31,209 nt of DNA from JBPCIX01 sp051005875 (lineage in GTDB: Bacteria > Actinomycetota > CADDZG01 > JAHWKV01): assembly GCA_051005875.1 (NCBI GenBank), contig JBPCIX010000046.1:1-31209 (forward strand), read 5' to 3'. Shown here one piece after another: positions 1 to 6,734 of this stretch. The first letter of the stretch is position 1. Each line of letters opens with the position of its first letter. Both the position numbers and the translations under genes were made by a program. The notes under the pieces were generated by a model that saw nothing but the letters and a program-made list of their open reading frames with translations, did not search any database and was not told where the DNA came from.

Positions 1-1
1 G

Positions 2-514
2 CAGACCCGGATTAGCCATGCATTGGCGGAGGCCGAACGGAGATTGGAGCAATTTGACCTCAAGTTCGATCAAGTTGAAGACATCATATTAAAAGCCATT
101 GATTGGGCTGACAACCTCCATGCGGCTTACATGGCTGCTAACGAGTCGGTAAGACGGTTATTGAATCAGGCCGTGTTCAAGCGAATCTTTATCGGGCCGG
201 AAGGCGTGACGAGAGTGGAGTACACGGACGGGCTCGAAGACCTCCTGGCTCCAGACTTATCCTTAGCGACTGAAGACGTGCCGAACAAAGACGAACAAAC
301 AAATGCATATCACCGAACTTCTTTTGCTGACGGTTGGAACGTCAGACAATTGGTCGGGATGGCGGGATTTGAACCCACGGCCTCCTCGTCCCGAACGAGG
401 CGCGCTACCAAGCTGCGCTACATCCCGTGGGTCGAGTCTAACCGGGCAACAACAGCTCGGCGATCTGGACCGCGTTTAGCGCTGCGCCTTTGCGCAGGTT
501 GTCCGACACCGTAA
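2..514 (+). CDS. C-terminal fragment of a large serine recombinase (site-specific integrase), truncated by the window edge
   Basis: The frame is open from base 2, so the gene starts outside the window. The first 85 residues resemble the end of large serine recombinases: a charged coiled-coil stretch (LAEAERRLEQFDLKFDQ), then RRLLNQAVFKRIFI and a weak LLAPDL tail. Such enzymes integrate or excise phages and conjugative elements; the catalytic N-terminus is not here. After about residue 110 the frame runs antisense through the tRNA-Pro gene, giving the familiar artefact GFEPTASSSRTRRATK, and on into the 3' end of asd. The true functional end is therefore probably before the tRNA, even though the first in-frame stop is at 512-514. 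Family is recognised from the tail only; element type is unknown. Confidence 0.7.
   Translation, partial: QTRISHALAEAERRLEQFDLKFDQVEDIILKAIDWADNLHAAYMAANESVRRLLNQAVFKRIFIGPEGVTRVEYTDGLEDLLAPDLSLATEDVPNKDEQTNAYHRTSFADGWNVRQLVGMAGFEPTASSSRTRRATKLRYIPWVESNRATTARRSGPRLALRLCAGCPTP
327..345. terminator. Hairpin just downstream of tRNA-Pro
   Basis: CTGACG and CGTCAG form a perfect 6-bp stem around a 7-nt loop, 5 bases beyond the encoded CCA end of the minus-strand tRNA-Pro. There is no U-run after it on either strand, so it may be a processing or weak termination hairpin, or part of the attachment region of the element to the left. Confidence 0.35.
351..427 (-). tRNA. tRNA-Pro, anticodon CGG, with encoded CCA
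   Basis: On the minus strand the acceptor arms CGGGATG and CATCCCG pair, discriminator A is followed by an encoded CCA (351-353), the T arm has GGTTCAAATCC, and the anticodon stem CCTCG/CGAGG encloses loop TTCGGGA, giving anticodon CGG. The gene starts only 10 bases after the asd stop codon on the same strand, so it is probably cotranscribed with the lysC-asd genes, although a TAGACT hexamer overlapping the asd stop sits 7 nt before the mature 5' end and could act as a -10 box. The recombinase fragment abuts its 3' end. Confidence 0.95.
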
Positions 515-1466
515 AGAAGCAAAGGGAGTTGGGATGCGACGGATCCTGCCGGAGCCGGCCCACGTAGCAATCGTCGGTACCGGCCGCTGCGAGGGGATTG
601 GGAACCTCCGTTAAGCAAATGCCGTCGGCGTGGTCCAGGGCTTTGTATGCGTGCTTAAGATCAACCGTCTGCTCGAACTCGGCATACACCGACGCGCCGT
701 GGCCTATGACCGTCGGCACCCTTACACAAGTGGCGGTGACCTCAAGCTCGGGGAGCTTGAATATCTTGCGGCTTTCAAGGAGCATCTTTGTCTCTTCAGA
801 GGTGAAGCCGTCGTGCTTCACCGACCCGATCACGGGCACGACATTTAGATGAATGGGCGCTGGAAACACAACCGGCACAATGACTGTCGGATCGCCCACA
901 ACGCCCCCGGGGGAGTCTAGAGAAGGCCTAAGGCCCGGTTCCTGTTGCGCGAGCTCTTCGACACCGGGGGTCCCCGCGCCGGAGGTCGCTTGATACGACG
1001 AAACAATGACCCTCTTCAAACCAAAGGTGCGGTGAAGAGCGCCCAGCGGAACCGCGATGCCGATGGTGGTGCAGTTCGGCGAGGCGATGATTCCGTTGTG
1101 GCTCAGCGCTGCCTCGGGGTTCACTTCCGGGACGACCAGCGGTACCTCGGGGTCCATTCTGAGCCCACCGGAGTTGTCGACGACTACTGCCCCGGCTTTG
1201 GCAGCCCGCGGCGCCCATTCGACGGCGACCTCATCGGGAGTATCGAACAGGGCGAGGTCCAGCCCCTCGAATATCTCGCCGCTCAAACGGCAAACGTTTA
1301 GAGTTGAATCGCCAAAGGGGATTTGCTTGCCGGCGGACCGCGCCGATGCCACCGCGACAACTTCGGATGCGGGGAAGCCACGCTCTGCCAGGATAGAAAG
1401 CATCACGCGCCCAACCGCCCCGGTGGCGCCCACCACCGCAACTCTTGGTTTTTCCGGAAGGTTCAT
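438..1466 (-). CDS. asd: Aspartate-semialdehyde dehydrogenase
   Basis: The 342-aa protein catalyses NADPH-dependent reduction of aspartyl-phosphate to aspartate semialdehyde, the second step towards lysine, threonine, methionine and diaminopimelate. The N-terminal nucleotide-binding motif VVGATGAVG is at residues 11-19, the catalytic cysteine is C132 in SPNCTT, and the substrate-binding VIGHGASVY segment is present in the C-terminal half. Length is normal for the family. The ATG at 1466 is preceded by an AGGA-like Shine-Dalgarno sequence. It lies 55 bases downstream of lysC, which makes the substrate, and leads into tRNA-Pro. Confidence 0.96.
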   Translation of the reverse strand: MNLPEKPRVAVVGATGAVGRVMLSILAERGFPASEVVAVASARSAGKQIPFGDSTLNVCRLSGEIFEGLDLALFDTPDEVAVEWAPRAAKAGAVVVDNSGGLRMDPEVPLVVPEVNPEAALSHNGIIASPNCTTIGIAVPLGALHRTFGLKRVIVSSYQATSGAGTPGVEELAQQEPGLRPSLDSPGGVVGDPTVIVPVVFPAPIHLNVVPVIGSVKHDGFTSEETKMLLESRKIFKLPELEVTATCVRVPTVIGHGASVYAEFEQTVDLKHAYKALDHADGICLTEVPNPLAAAGTDDCYVGRLRQDPSHPNSLCFFTVSDNLRKGAALNAVQIAELLLPG

Positions 1467-1521
1467 ATTCCTAGATTACCCGCGCCCAGCCGCCGCGGTC
1501 CCGCCGGAGTGCTTGTGGGGC

Positions 1522-2760
1522 TTATTCGTGTTCGCGAACTGAAGCAGCGTCGGGCAGATCGAAGCGGTCGTGAATGGCCTGGACCGCCTTTTGGACTTCA
1601 TCGGCTCTCACAACACACAAAATCCTGATGGAAGATGTGGATATCGCCTCGATGTTTATCTTTGCATCAGACAGCGCCCCGAACATGTCGGCGGCGACTC
1701 CGGGATGCGATTTCATTCCGGCGCCGATCAACGAGACCTTGGCAATCTCGGGGTCGACCGAGTGTCCCTCGGCGCCGACATCTTTTGCGATTGTTTCGAC
1801 GACGCTTTCCGAGCGAGCCAGATCTTCTTTAGGCATTGTGAACGAAACGTCGGTGCGGCCGTCCTCAGAAACGTTTTGTAAAATTACGTCAACGTTGATA
1901 TTTGCTTCGGCCATTTCGCTCAAGATTTGGGCGGCGATTCCCGGACGGTCGGGGACCCGGCGGATCCGTACCATCGCTTCAGACGTATCGTGGGTCACCG
2001 CCGTGACATAGGCTTTTTCCATCCGTTCATCCTCCTGCTTGATAAAAGTGCCTTCCTGGTCCGAGAACGACGAACGGCAATGGATCACCACTCCATGGGT
2101 TCTCGCGTACTCGACCGAGCGCAGCATCAAAATGCCGGCGCCGCTCGCCGACATCTCGAGCATCTCTTCGTAGGATAAGACGTGTAGTTTGCGTGCGTTC
2201 GGCACCAGTCGCGGATCGGCCGTATAAACGCCGTCAACGTCAGTATAAATCTCGCAAACTTCTGCGCCCAGGGCCGCCGCCAGAGCGACCGCGGTGGTGT
2301 CGGAGCCGCCCCGCCCGAGCGTGGTGACGTCGAGGGTGTCCGAAATTCCCTGGAACCCCGCGACGATCACTATCTTCCCGGCGTCAAGGGCTTCTTGAAT
2401 CCGGCGTGCCCTCACCTCAACAATTCGAGCCTTGGTGTGGGAACTGTCGGTCATGATTCCGGCTTGCGAGCCGGTGAGGCTGACGGCGTCGTGACCGGAG
2501 TCGATCAATGCCATCGACAGCAATGCCATCGAAATGCGTTCTCCGGCTGAGAGCAGCATGTCCACTTCCCTCGCATGCGGGACCGGCGAAATGTCGAGTG
2601 CCATTGCCATCAAGTCATCTGTGCTGCCTCCCATTGCCGACACTACGACTACAACCTGGTTGCCTTCCGATGCCACGGCCGCGATCCTTTGTGCGACCGC
2701 TTTTATGAGGCCAGGGTCGCCGACCGAGGTTCCACCGTATTTCTGAACAACTACCGGCAC
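1522..2760 (-). CDS. lysC: Aspartate kinase, alpha subunit (with internal start for beta subunit)
   Basis: This enzyme phosphorylates aspartate and is the feedback-controlled entry to the aspartate family. The frame is open upstream to 2847, but homologues begin with PVVVQKYGGTSVGD, and a GTG at 2760 gives exactly that start (412 aa) with AAGGG a short distance before it; the earlier start would overlap recR. The kinase domain shows KYGGTS, GGSDTTAVALAAAL and TDVDGVYTADPR. Two ACT domains follow: VRIRRVPDRPGIA through NVSEDGRTDVSFT, and VSLIGAGMKSHPGVA through the C-terminus; in this family they bind lysine and/or threonine. It sits 22 bases after recR and before asd. Confidence 0.95.
   Translation of the reverse strand: MPVVVQKYGGTSVGDPGLIKAVAQRIAAVASEGNQVVVVVSAMGGSTDDLMAMALDISPVPHAREVDMLLSAGERISMALLSMALIDSGHDAVSLTGSQAGIMTDSSHTKARIVEVRARRIQEALDAGKIVIVAGFQGISDTLDVTTLGRGGSDTTAVALAAALGAEVCEIYTDVDGVYTADPRLVPNARKLHVLSYEEMLEMSASGAGILMLRSVEYARTHGVVIHCRSSFSDQEGTFIKQEDERMEKAYVTAVTHDTSEAMVRIRRVPDRPGIAAQILSEMAEANINVDVILQNVSEDGRTDVSFTMPKEDLARSESVVETIAKDVGAEGHSVDPEIAKVSLIGAGMKSHPGVAADMFGALSDAKINIEAISTSSIRILCVVRADEVQKAVQAIHDRFDLPDAASVREHE
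2020..2036 (-). promoter_or_regulatory. Internal Shine-Dalgarno and ATG for the LysC beta subunit
   Basis: Inside lysC a perfect AGGAGG (2036-2031) lies 8 nt before an in-frame ATG (2022-2020). Initiation there gives a 166-aa protein starting MEKAYVTAVTHDTSEAM that contains just the two ACT domains. Coryneform, mycobacterial and Bacillus aspartokinases are known to be alpha2-beta2 enzymes made from such overlapping in-frame starts, and this position matches that junction. Confidence 0.8.
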
Positions 2761-2782
2761 GCTGGCCGCCCTTCGGGTTGCA

Positions 2783-3382
2783 TCATGCCCCGAGCTCGTG
2801 ACGCCCTTCAAGGGCCCTTCCCAAAGTAACTTCGTCGGCATATTCAAGGTCGCCGCCGACCGGCAGACCGCTTGCGATTCTGGTCACCTTGACTCCCAAG
2901 GGAACGATAAGGCGCCCCAAGTACATCGCCGTTGCTTCGCCCTCGACATTGGGATTTGTTGCGACAATAACTTCTTCGACTGAGTCTTCAGGGATCCGGG
3001 AGAGCAACTGTTTGATGTGAAGGTTGTCGGGCCCGATGCCGTCGATCGGCGAGATTGCTCCGCCCAAAACGTGATATCTGCCCCGAAATTGTCCGGTCCT
3101 TTCAACCGAGACAATGTCGGGAGGTTCCTCGACCACGCAAATTATCGAAGCGTCGCGGCGTGAATCGGCGCAGAACTCGCATAGTTCGTCGATGGAAAAA
3201 TTAAAGCACTTTTCGCAGAAGCGAACCGTAGCTTTCATCTCGATGATTGAATCGGCCAGACGCCGCGCGTCGGTGGTTTCGATCTTCAGAAGGTGAAAGG
3301 CAAGTCTTTGAGCAGTCTTGGGCCCGATGCCCGGCAACCTGGCCAACTCTTCCACAACATCTTGTATCGCTCCTGCAAACAC
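2783..3382 (-). CDS. recR: Recombination mediator protein RecR
   Basis: RecR works with RecO (and RecF) to load RecA at single-stranded gaps. The 199-aa length is typical. The N-terminal helix-hairpin-helix LARLPGIGPKTAQRLAFHLL is followed by a zinc finger with C56, C59, C68 and C71, and a Toprim domain with VVEEPPDI and ATNPNVEGEATA. The start is GTG at 3382, giving the common actinobacterial beginning FAGAIQDVVEEL. It lies 27 bases after ybaB, the usual dnaX-ybaB-recR arrangement. No strong Shine-Dalgarno is visible, so it may rely on coupling to ybaB. Confidence 0.96.
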   Translation of the reverse strand: MFAGAIQDVVEELARLPGIGPKTAQRLAFHLLKIETTDARRLADSIIEMKATVRFCEKCFNFSIDELCEFCADSRRDASIICVVEEPPDIVSVERTGQFRGRYHVLGGAISPIDGIGPDNLHIKQLLSRIPEDSVEEVIVATNPNVEGEATAMYLGRLIVPLGVKVTRIASGLPVGGDLEYADEVTLGRALEGRHELGA

Positions 3383-3409
3383 CTAGTGGCTCATCGCGGG
3401 GTTAATCAC

Positions 3410-3715
3410 CTACATGCCCGGCAAGCCGAGGCCGCCGGTTAGCCCGCCCAAGCGCTCTTCGGCCAACTCGCGTTGAGCTTTCAACGCATCGTGGATCGCC
3501 GCCAACACCAGGTCCTCGAGCAGACTGGGATCGTCCGGATCGACGGCGGATGGATTGATTTCGACCGCGGTAAATTCGCCGCCGCCGGTAACAGTCACCT
3601 TCACCATTCCCCCGCCTGAGGTTCCCTCGATGGTTTGCTCCGCCAACTCTTCTTGAGCCTTGGCAAGCTCGCCCTGCATCTTGGCAACCTGCTTCATCAT
3701 CTTGTTCATGTCCAC
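3410..3715 (-). CDS. YbaB/EbfC family nucleoid-associated DNA-binding protein
   Basis: A 101-aa member of the YbaB/EbfC family, small dimeric DNA-binding proteins encoded between dnaX and recR in most bacteria. The N-terminal helix MMKQVAKMQGELAKAQEELA, the central EGTSGGGMVKVTVTGGGEF strand region, and a glycine- and leucine-rich C-terminus (GGLTGGLGLPGM) are all typical. The chosen start is GTG at 3715, because GAGGG lies 7 nt before it; ATG at 3709 is the alternative. The start codon and its Shine-Dalgarno belong to the last copy of a 14-bp tandem repeat that fills the gap from dnaX. Confidence 0.95.
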   Translation of the reverse strand: MDMNKMMKQVAKMQGELAKAQEELAEQTIEGTSGGGMVKVTVTGGGEFTAVEINPSAVDPDDPSLLEDLVLAAIHDALKAQRELAEERLGGLTGGLGLPGM

Positions 3716-3783
3716 TGGTTTGCCCTCACTGGATTGCCCTCACTGGATTGCCCTCACTGGTTTGCCCTCACTGGATTGCTCAT
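3714..3783 (-). repeat. 14-bp tandem repeat (five units) multiplying a Shine-Dalgarno plus GTG start module
   Basis: Five consecutive 14-bp units (four complete and one diverged) occupy the dnaX-ybaB junction; units differ only at one A/T position. On the coding minus strand each unit contains GTG and each GTG after the first is preceded at 7 nt by GAGGG. GTG codons fall at 3771, 3757, 3743, 3729 and 3715; the last starts ybaB. The first three read a five-residue ORF ending in a TGA that overlaps the next GTG (GTGA), and an ATG at 3783 overlaps the dnaX stop. The array thus makes a chain of overlapping start and stop codons between the two genes. Confidence 0.95.
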
Positions 3784-5663
3784 TTATCGTCGACGACTTC
3801 TGCCCCCGCAAAAGCCTCGCGGATCATTTCGATGGCGGCAGTCGCCTGATCTGATCCTTCATCGGATCCCTCGGAGGTTTCTGCCGCCTGCGGGCCCGCC
3901 TCAGCGCCCCCGGCAGGCCCACTTGGTGCGAGTCCGAGGGAGTCCGGTGGTGACTCCGGGGCTGCCGGCTGGTTACCGATTCCCGCTCCAAATTGATCAG
4001 GGCGCTCTTCGCCCGAAACGCATCTGATCCGCGGCCGCTGGCCGAAGACTTCAATGAATGCTTCGACCAACGGCTCCTGAGTCGAGGCCTGGGAGACTCG
4101 GTCCTTGTGAAATCGGGAACGGGGGCCGAACTCGAGAATCAGTTCATTCTCGCGATAGGCAACCGGATGAGCCGCCAGCAGCAGCGCCTGGAACGAGATC
4201 TTGCGGCGCTTCACCTTGTCAAGAATAATGGGCCAAGCCCGCTGGACCTTCTCGATATCAACAGGACCCTGTTGATCAGGCTCATGAGCCTCGACAATTT
4301 CCTTGGCCGTGGCCGGCGCCGGGGGTTGACGCTGCGCTGTAGAAGGCGCGGCCTGCGCCACCCGGCTTGGCTCGGCCGGCTCACCCCGCGAATTGGAGTC
4401 CGTTGGGTGTGGCGGGCCAGCCGCAGGGGTCGCTGCCGGCAGGGGGGCCGCCGTAGGCGCCTTCGCCCCAGGGGCAACCATTGCCGGGGGCGCTGCCGGC
4501 GCTGCAAACTCTGATTGCACTACACCGGAGTTGCGCTCGAGGGCCTCGATCCGCGATAGCAGTGTTGAGGGCGTTGCATGCAAGTCCGGCCGCGCCATTC
4601 TGGCCAGGGCAATCTCGACCGCGAGGCGGCCTTCGATTCCCTGCCGCAATTGCAGCTGCGTTTCGTTGGCGAGGTCCAGGAGCCGAAGGATCTCTTCGCT
4701 GGTGAATCGGTTGGCTTGAGCCTGAAGGCGCCCGATGCGTTCGTCGGAGATATCGAGGATCTCTTGGGCTGCGGGAGTGTGGATCACAAGAAACACACTG
4801 CGAAGGTGCGCCACCAGAGCATGCGTGAAAAGCCGAACATCGGAACCGGATCGGATCAACCGATCGGCATAAGCAAACATGGCCGGAGCATCGCGCTCGG
4901 CGACCAGGTCAAGGGCTTCGAACATCAGATCTTCGGGGAGTTGGCCGAGCAACTCGGCGACGGCCTCGCCGGAGATCTTTTCGCCGGCAAATGACCGAAG
5001 TTGATCGAGCAGGCTAAGGCCATCCCTGACGGAACCTGCCGCCCGGGCCCCGACCATCCCGAGGGCCTCTTGCTCGATCCAAATCCCCTCGGCGTCGCAA
5101 ACTTGCTGGACGCGCTCCGCTATATCGCTTGCGCCCACAGCCCTGAAGTCGTAACGCTGGCACCTATCGACGAGGGTGTGTAAGACCTTTTGCGGCTCCG
5201 TCGTCGCAAACACAAAAACGACGTGGGCCGGCGGTTCCTCGAGAACTTTCAGCAAAGCGTTGTTGGCGGCCGGCGAGAGCATGTGACATTCGTCAACTAT
5301 GTATACCTTCCACCGGCCGCCGACCGGCGCATAGGCCACTTTTTCTCGAAGGTCACGAGCGTCGTCTACGGAGCCGTTAGACGCCGCATCGATTTCGACA
5401 ACGTCGAGCGAGGCCCCCTCGGTGACCTGCAGGCAAGACGAACATTCGTTGCATGGCTCCTCGCCGCCCTTCTCGCAGTTGAGGGCTTTCGCCAGAATTC
5501 GAGCGGAAGATGTTTTGCCGGTGCCCCTGGGGCCGCTAAATAGGAATGCGTGGGCGACGCGCTTTTCCGTTATGGCCCGTTTCAAGGTTTGGGTCACGTG
5601 GGCCTGGCCGACTACCTCGGCAAAGCTCTGGGGGCGGTATTTGCGGTAAAGGGAGACGTGCAT
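3780..5663 (-). CDS. dnaX: DNA polymerase III subunits gamma and tau
   Basis: Clamp-loader ATPase that organises the replicative polymerase. The ATG at 5663 (627 aa) was chosen because family members begin near SLYRKYRPQSFAEVVGQ; the frame is open further to 5714 without homology. Walker A is GPRGTGKT at 44-51, the zinc cysteines are C63, C71, C74 and C77, Walker B is VYIVDECHML at 120-129, and the sensor region CQRYDFR follows. Residues about 380-460 are a Pro/Ala-rich linker, then a tau-like region and an acidic tail. No slippery A-run for programmed frameshifting was seen. A TATGCT hexamer 12 nt before the ATG could be a -10 box. SRP RNA lies just upstream. Confidence 0.96.
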   Translation of the reverse strand: MHVSLYRKYRPQSFAEVVGQAHVTQTLKRAITEKRVAHAFLFSGPRGTGKTSSARILAKALNCEKGGEEPCNECSSCLQVTEGASLDVVEIDAASNGSVDDARDLREKVAYAPVGGRWKVYIVDECHMLSPAANNALLKVLEEPPAHVVFVFATTEPQKVLHTLVDRCQRYDFRAVGASDIAERVQQVCDAEGIWIEQEALGMVGARAAGSVRDGLSLLDQLRSFAGEKISGEAVAELLGQLPEDLMFEALDLVAERDAPAMFAYADRLIRSGSDVRLFTHALVAHLRSVFLVIHTPAAQEILDISDERIGRLQAQANRFTSEEILRLLDLANETQLQLRQGIEGRLAVEIALARMARPDLHATPSTLLSRIEALERNSGVVQSEFAAPAAPPAMVAPGAKAPTAAPLPAATPAAGPPHPTDSNSRGEPAEPSRVAQAAPSTAQRQPPAPATAKEIVEAHEPDQQGPVDIEKVQRAWPIILDKVKRRKISFQALLLAAHPVAYRENELILEFGPRSRFHKDRVSQASTQEPLVEAFIEVFGQRPRIRCVSGEERPDQFGAGIGNQPAAPESPPDSLGLAPSGPAGGAEAGPQAAETSEGSDEGSDQATAAIEMIREAFAGAEVVDDK

Positions 5664-5754
5664 GTGGTGTGACCCAGCATACCGCGCCGCCTCGACAGAA
5701 AAAATGTCGCGCACCCACCTTCGACTCGGGGCTCCCGGACGCTTTCACGGCAAC

Positions 5755-5858
5755 CGGCTCTGGCCAGGTGACCCCGCGGCGCAGTGCCTTGAAGCTTAAG
5801 GCTGCTCCGTTCCCGGCCTGACCTGGTTCACCCCGGTCACTCGCGCGGGACCCAGCCT
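5755..5858 (-). ncRNA. ffs: Signal recognition particle RNA (4.5S type)
   Basis: On the minus strand the conserved SRP helix 8 core is clear: CCAGGTCAGGCC, a GGAA tetraloop closed by CCG/CGG, then GGAGCAGCC. The flanks pair (GTGACC with GGTCAC, outer GGCT with AGCC), which suggests ends near 5858 and 5755 and a small RNA of about 104 nt. SRP RNA binds Ffh for cotranslational targeting to the membrane. Its position between tRNA-Ser and dnaX is common in Gram-positive bacteria. Exact ends are estimates. Confidence 0.88.
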
Positions 5859-6139
5859 TCAACACCGCTTACCGAGCGCAAACCCCGCAAGCCCGAAGCC
5901 TAGGGTGGGAATTCAGCCTCCCATAAAGCGGATCTGGAGTAACAGGCGACCGCCAACCGCCCACCTAGCGCGACACAGAAACTTTACCTTGTATGCCGGT
6001 TTTAGGTTGAAAGCCTTTTCCTTGAAAGTGCTCCCAGATTCGGCCATTCCCCCAGCGAGAAATAGATGAGGCCGCGAGTGCTCACGGCACACGCCAGCGC
6101 CATAGGGCATGCAACCGAGGTACTTGACTCTTCACCGTG
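5859..6139. other. Intergenic gap without a recognisable gene
   Basis: The 281 bases between SRP RNA and tRNA-Ser contain only short frames with no family resemblance. A direct repeat of TTGAAAG occurs near 6007-6030. I see no clear terminator for tRNA-Ser and no confident SRP RNA promoter. Confidence 0.5.
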
Positions 6140-6228
6140 CGGAGGCGGCGAGATTTGAACTCGCGAGGGGCTTGCACCCCAACTGGTATTCCAAACCAGC
6201 GCCATCGGCCAATCTAGGCGACGCCTCC
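6140..6228 (-). tRNA. tRNA-Ser, anticodon GGA
   Basis: On the minus strand GGAGGCG pairs with CGCCTCC, discriminator G. The anticodon stem CTGGT/ACCAG closes loop TTGGAAT (anticodon GGA, serine codons TCC/TCT). A long variable arm (TTGGGGTGCAAGCCCC) and T-arm GAGTTCAAATCTC confirm a class II tRNA. CCA is not encoded, unlike in the tRNA-Pro of this window. Confidence 0.95.
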
Positions 6229-6234
6229 GTCGCC

Positions 6235-6240
6235 ATTGTA
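6235..6240 (-). promoter_or_regulatory. -10 box of tRNA-Ser
   Basis: TACAAT lies exactly 6 nt before the first base of the mature tRNA, so transcription would begin at or next to nucleotide +1. No convincing -35 hexamer was found. Confidence 0.5.
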
Positions 6241-6292
6241 GCCGCGGTGGTGTCGTGGCTCGGTTCATAGCTTTGGCCTTATTGTTGCGGGG

Positions 6293-6394
6293 GTGCGACG
6301 TCAGACAGTTATTGCGATTGGTGTTCTCTTGGCCGTCATTTTGTTGATGGGGGTTCTCGGCATCATGCAGATGCAGAGCGCCATTGTTCGTTAG
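6293..6394 (+). CDS. Possible 33-aa single-pass membrane peptide
   Basis: A GTG-initiated short frame encodes a peptide with basic start RRQT, a long hydrophobic helix VIAIGVLLAVILLMGVLGI and a short polar tail QMQSAIVR. The layout is that of a small membrane protein with the N-terminus inside. It fills the gap between tRNA-Ser and the toxin-antitoxin operon. There is no convincing Shine-Dalgarno sequence and codon choice is only moderately like the neighbours, so it may be chance. Confidence 0.3.
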   Translation: MRRQTVIAIGVLLAVILLMGVLGIMQMQSAIVR

Positions 6395-6459
6395 CCACGC
6401 CGTTCAATTAAGCGCGTGCCCGCCTAGAGCCACAGCGAAATCCAGCCGGCAAAAGGGGC

Positions 6460-6487
6460 GTCATACATGATAGTATCTCTGTATGAC
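6460..6487 (+). promoter_or_regulatory. Promoter-operator of the toxin-antitoxin operon
   Basis: GTCATACA (6460-6467) and TGTATGAC (6480-6487) form a perfect 8-bp inverted repeat with a 12-nt spacer. The spacer holds an extended -10 element, TG-A-TAGTAT (6468-6476), and the right arm contains the antitoxin ATG (6483). Ribbon-helix-helix antitoxins usually repress their own operon through such palindromes, so binding here would cover both promoter and start codon. Confidence 0.75.
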
Positions 6488-6734
6488 CATGCTCAGCTTT
6501 CGTGTCGAGGAGTCCGAGGTCCGCGCGGTCCAGGAATGGGCGGAGCGTCTTGGGCTGGCCCGATCTCAGGTCCTGCGGGATGCGCTGCACAAATATCTGG
6601 CCCGCCTGGCGAGCGAGGTCGACGCCAAAGTCTGGGAACAAGTACCGCTAGATTCAGCCGAGCGGAGCCTGGGAGATGTTGCGGATTGGGGGCCGTCGGA
6701 GGACTGGGCAGACTGGGCTGATGCTGCGCGGTGA
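6483..6734 (+). CDS. Ribbon-helix-helix antitoxin of a MazEF-like pair
   Basis: An 83-aa protein with an N-terminal RHH domain: the DNA-contacting strand MLSFRVEE, helix EVRAVQEWAERLG and helix SQVLRDALHKYLARL. The acidic, tryptophan-rich C-terminus (DVADWGPSEDWADWADAA) is the expected disordered segment that would wrap around and neutralise the toxin. The ATG at 6483 lies 7 nt after a -10 box, so the mRNA is probably leaderless; M3 is a second candidate start. The gene overlaps the toxin gene by 14 bases. Class of antitoxin is clear from domain layout and partner; the exact subfamily is not. Confidence 0.85.
   Translation: MTMLSFRVEESEVRAVQEWAERLGLARSQVLRDALHKYLARLASEVDAKVWEQVPLDSAERSLGDVADWGPSEDWADWADAAR

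Noticed and set aside
360..430. Recombinase-frame peptide GFEPTASSSRTRRATK as a conserved protein domain
   Set aside because: It is the antisense translation of the tRNA-Pro gene, a common database artefact.
2761..2847. N-terminal extension of LysC
   Set aside because: It overlaps recR, has no family sequence, and a GTG at 2760 gives the usual start with a plausible Shine-Dalgarno.
4211..4507. Arginine-rich 98-aa frame inside dnaX
   Set aside because: It is a shadow of the Pro/Ala-rich linker of DnaX in another frame.
3780..5663. Programmed frameshift in dnaX to make a separate gamma subunit
   Set aside because: No slippery A-run or downstream hairpin was seen in the frame.
5693..5709. Hairpin CGACA/TGTCG with an A-rich loop as SRP RNA terminator
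   Set aside because: The stem is only 5 bp, and the U/A run is in the loop instead of after the stem.
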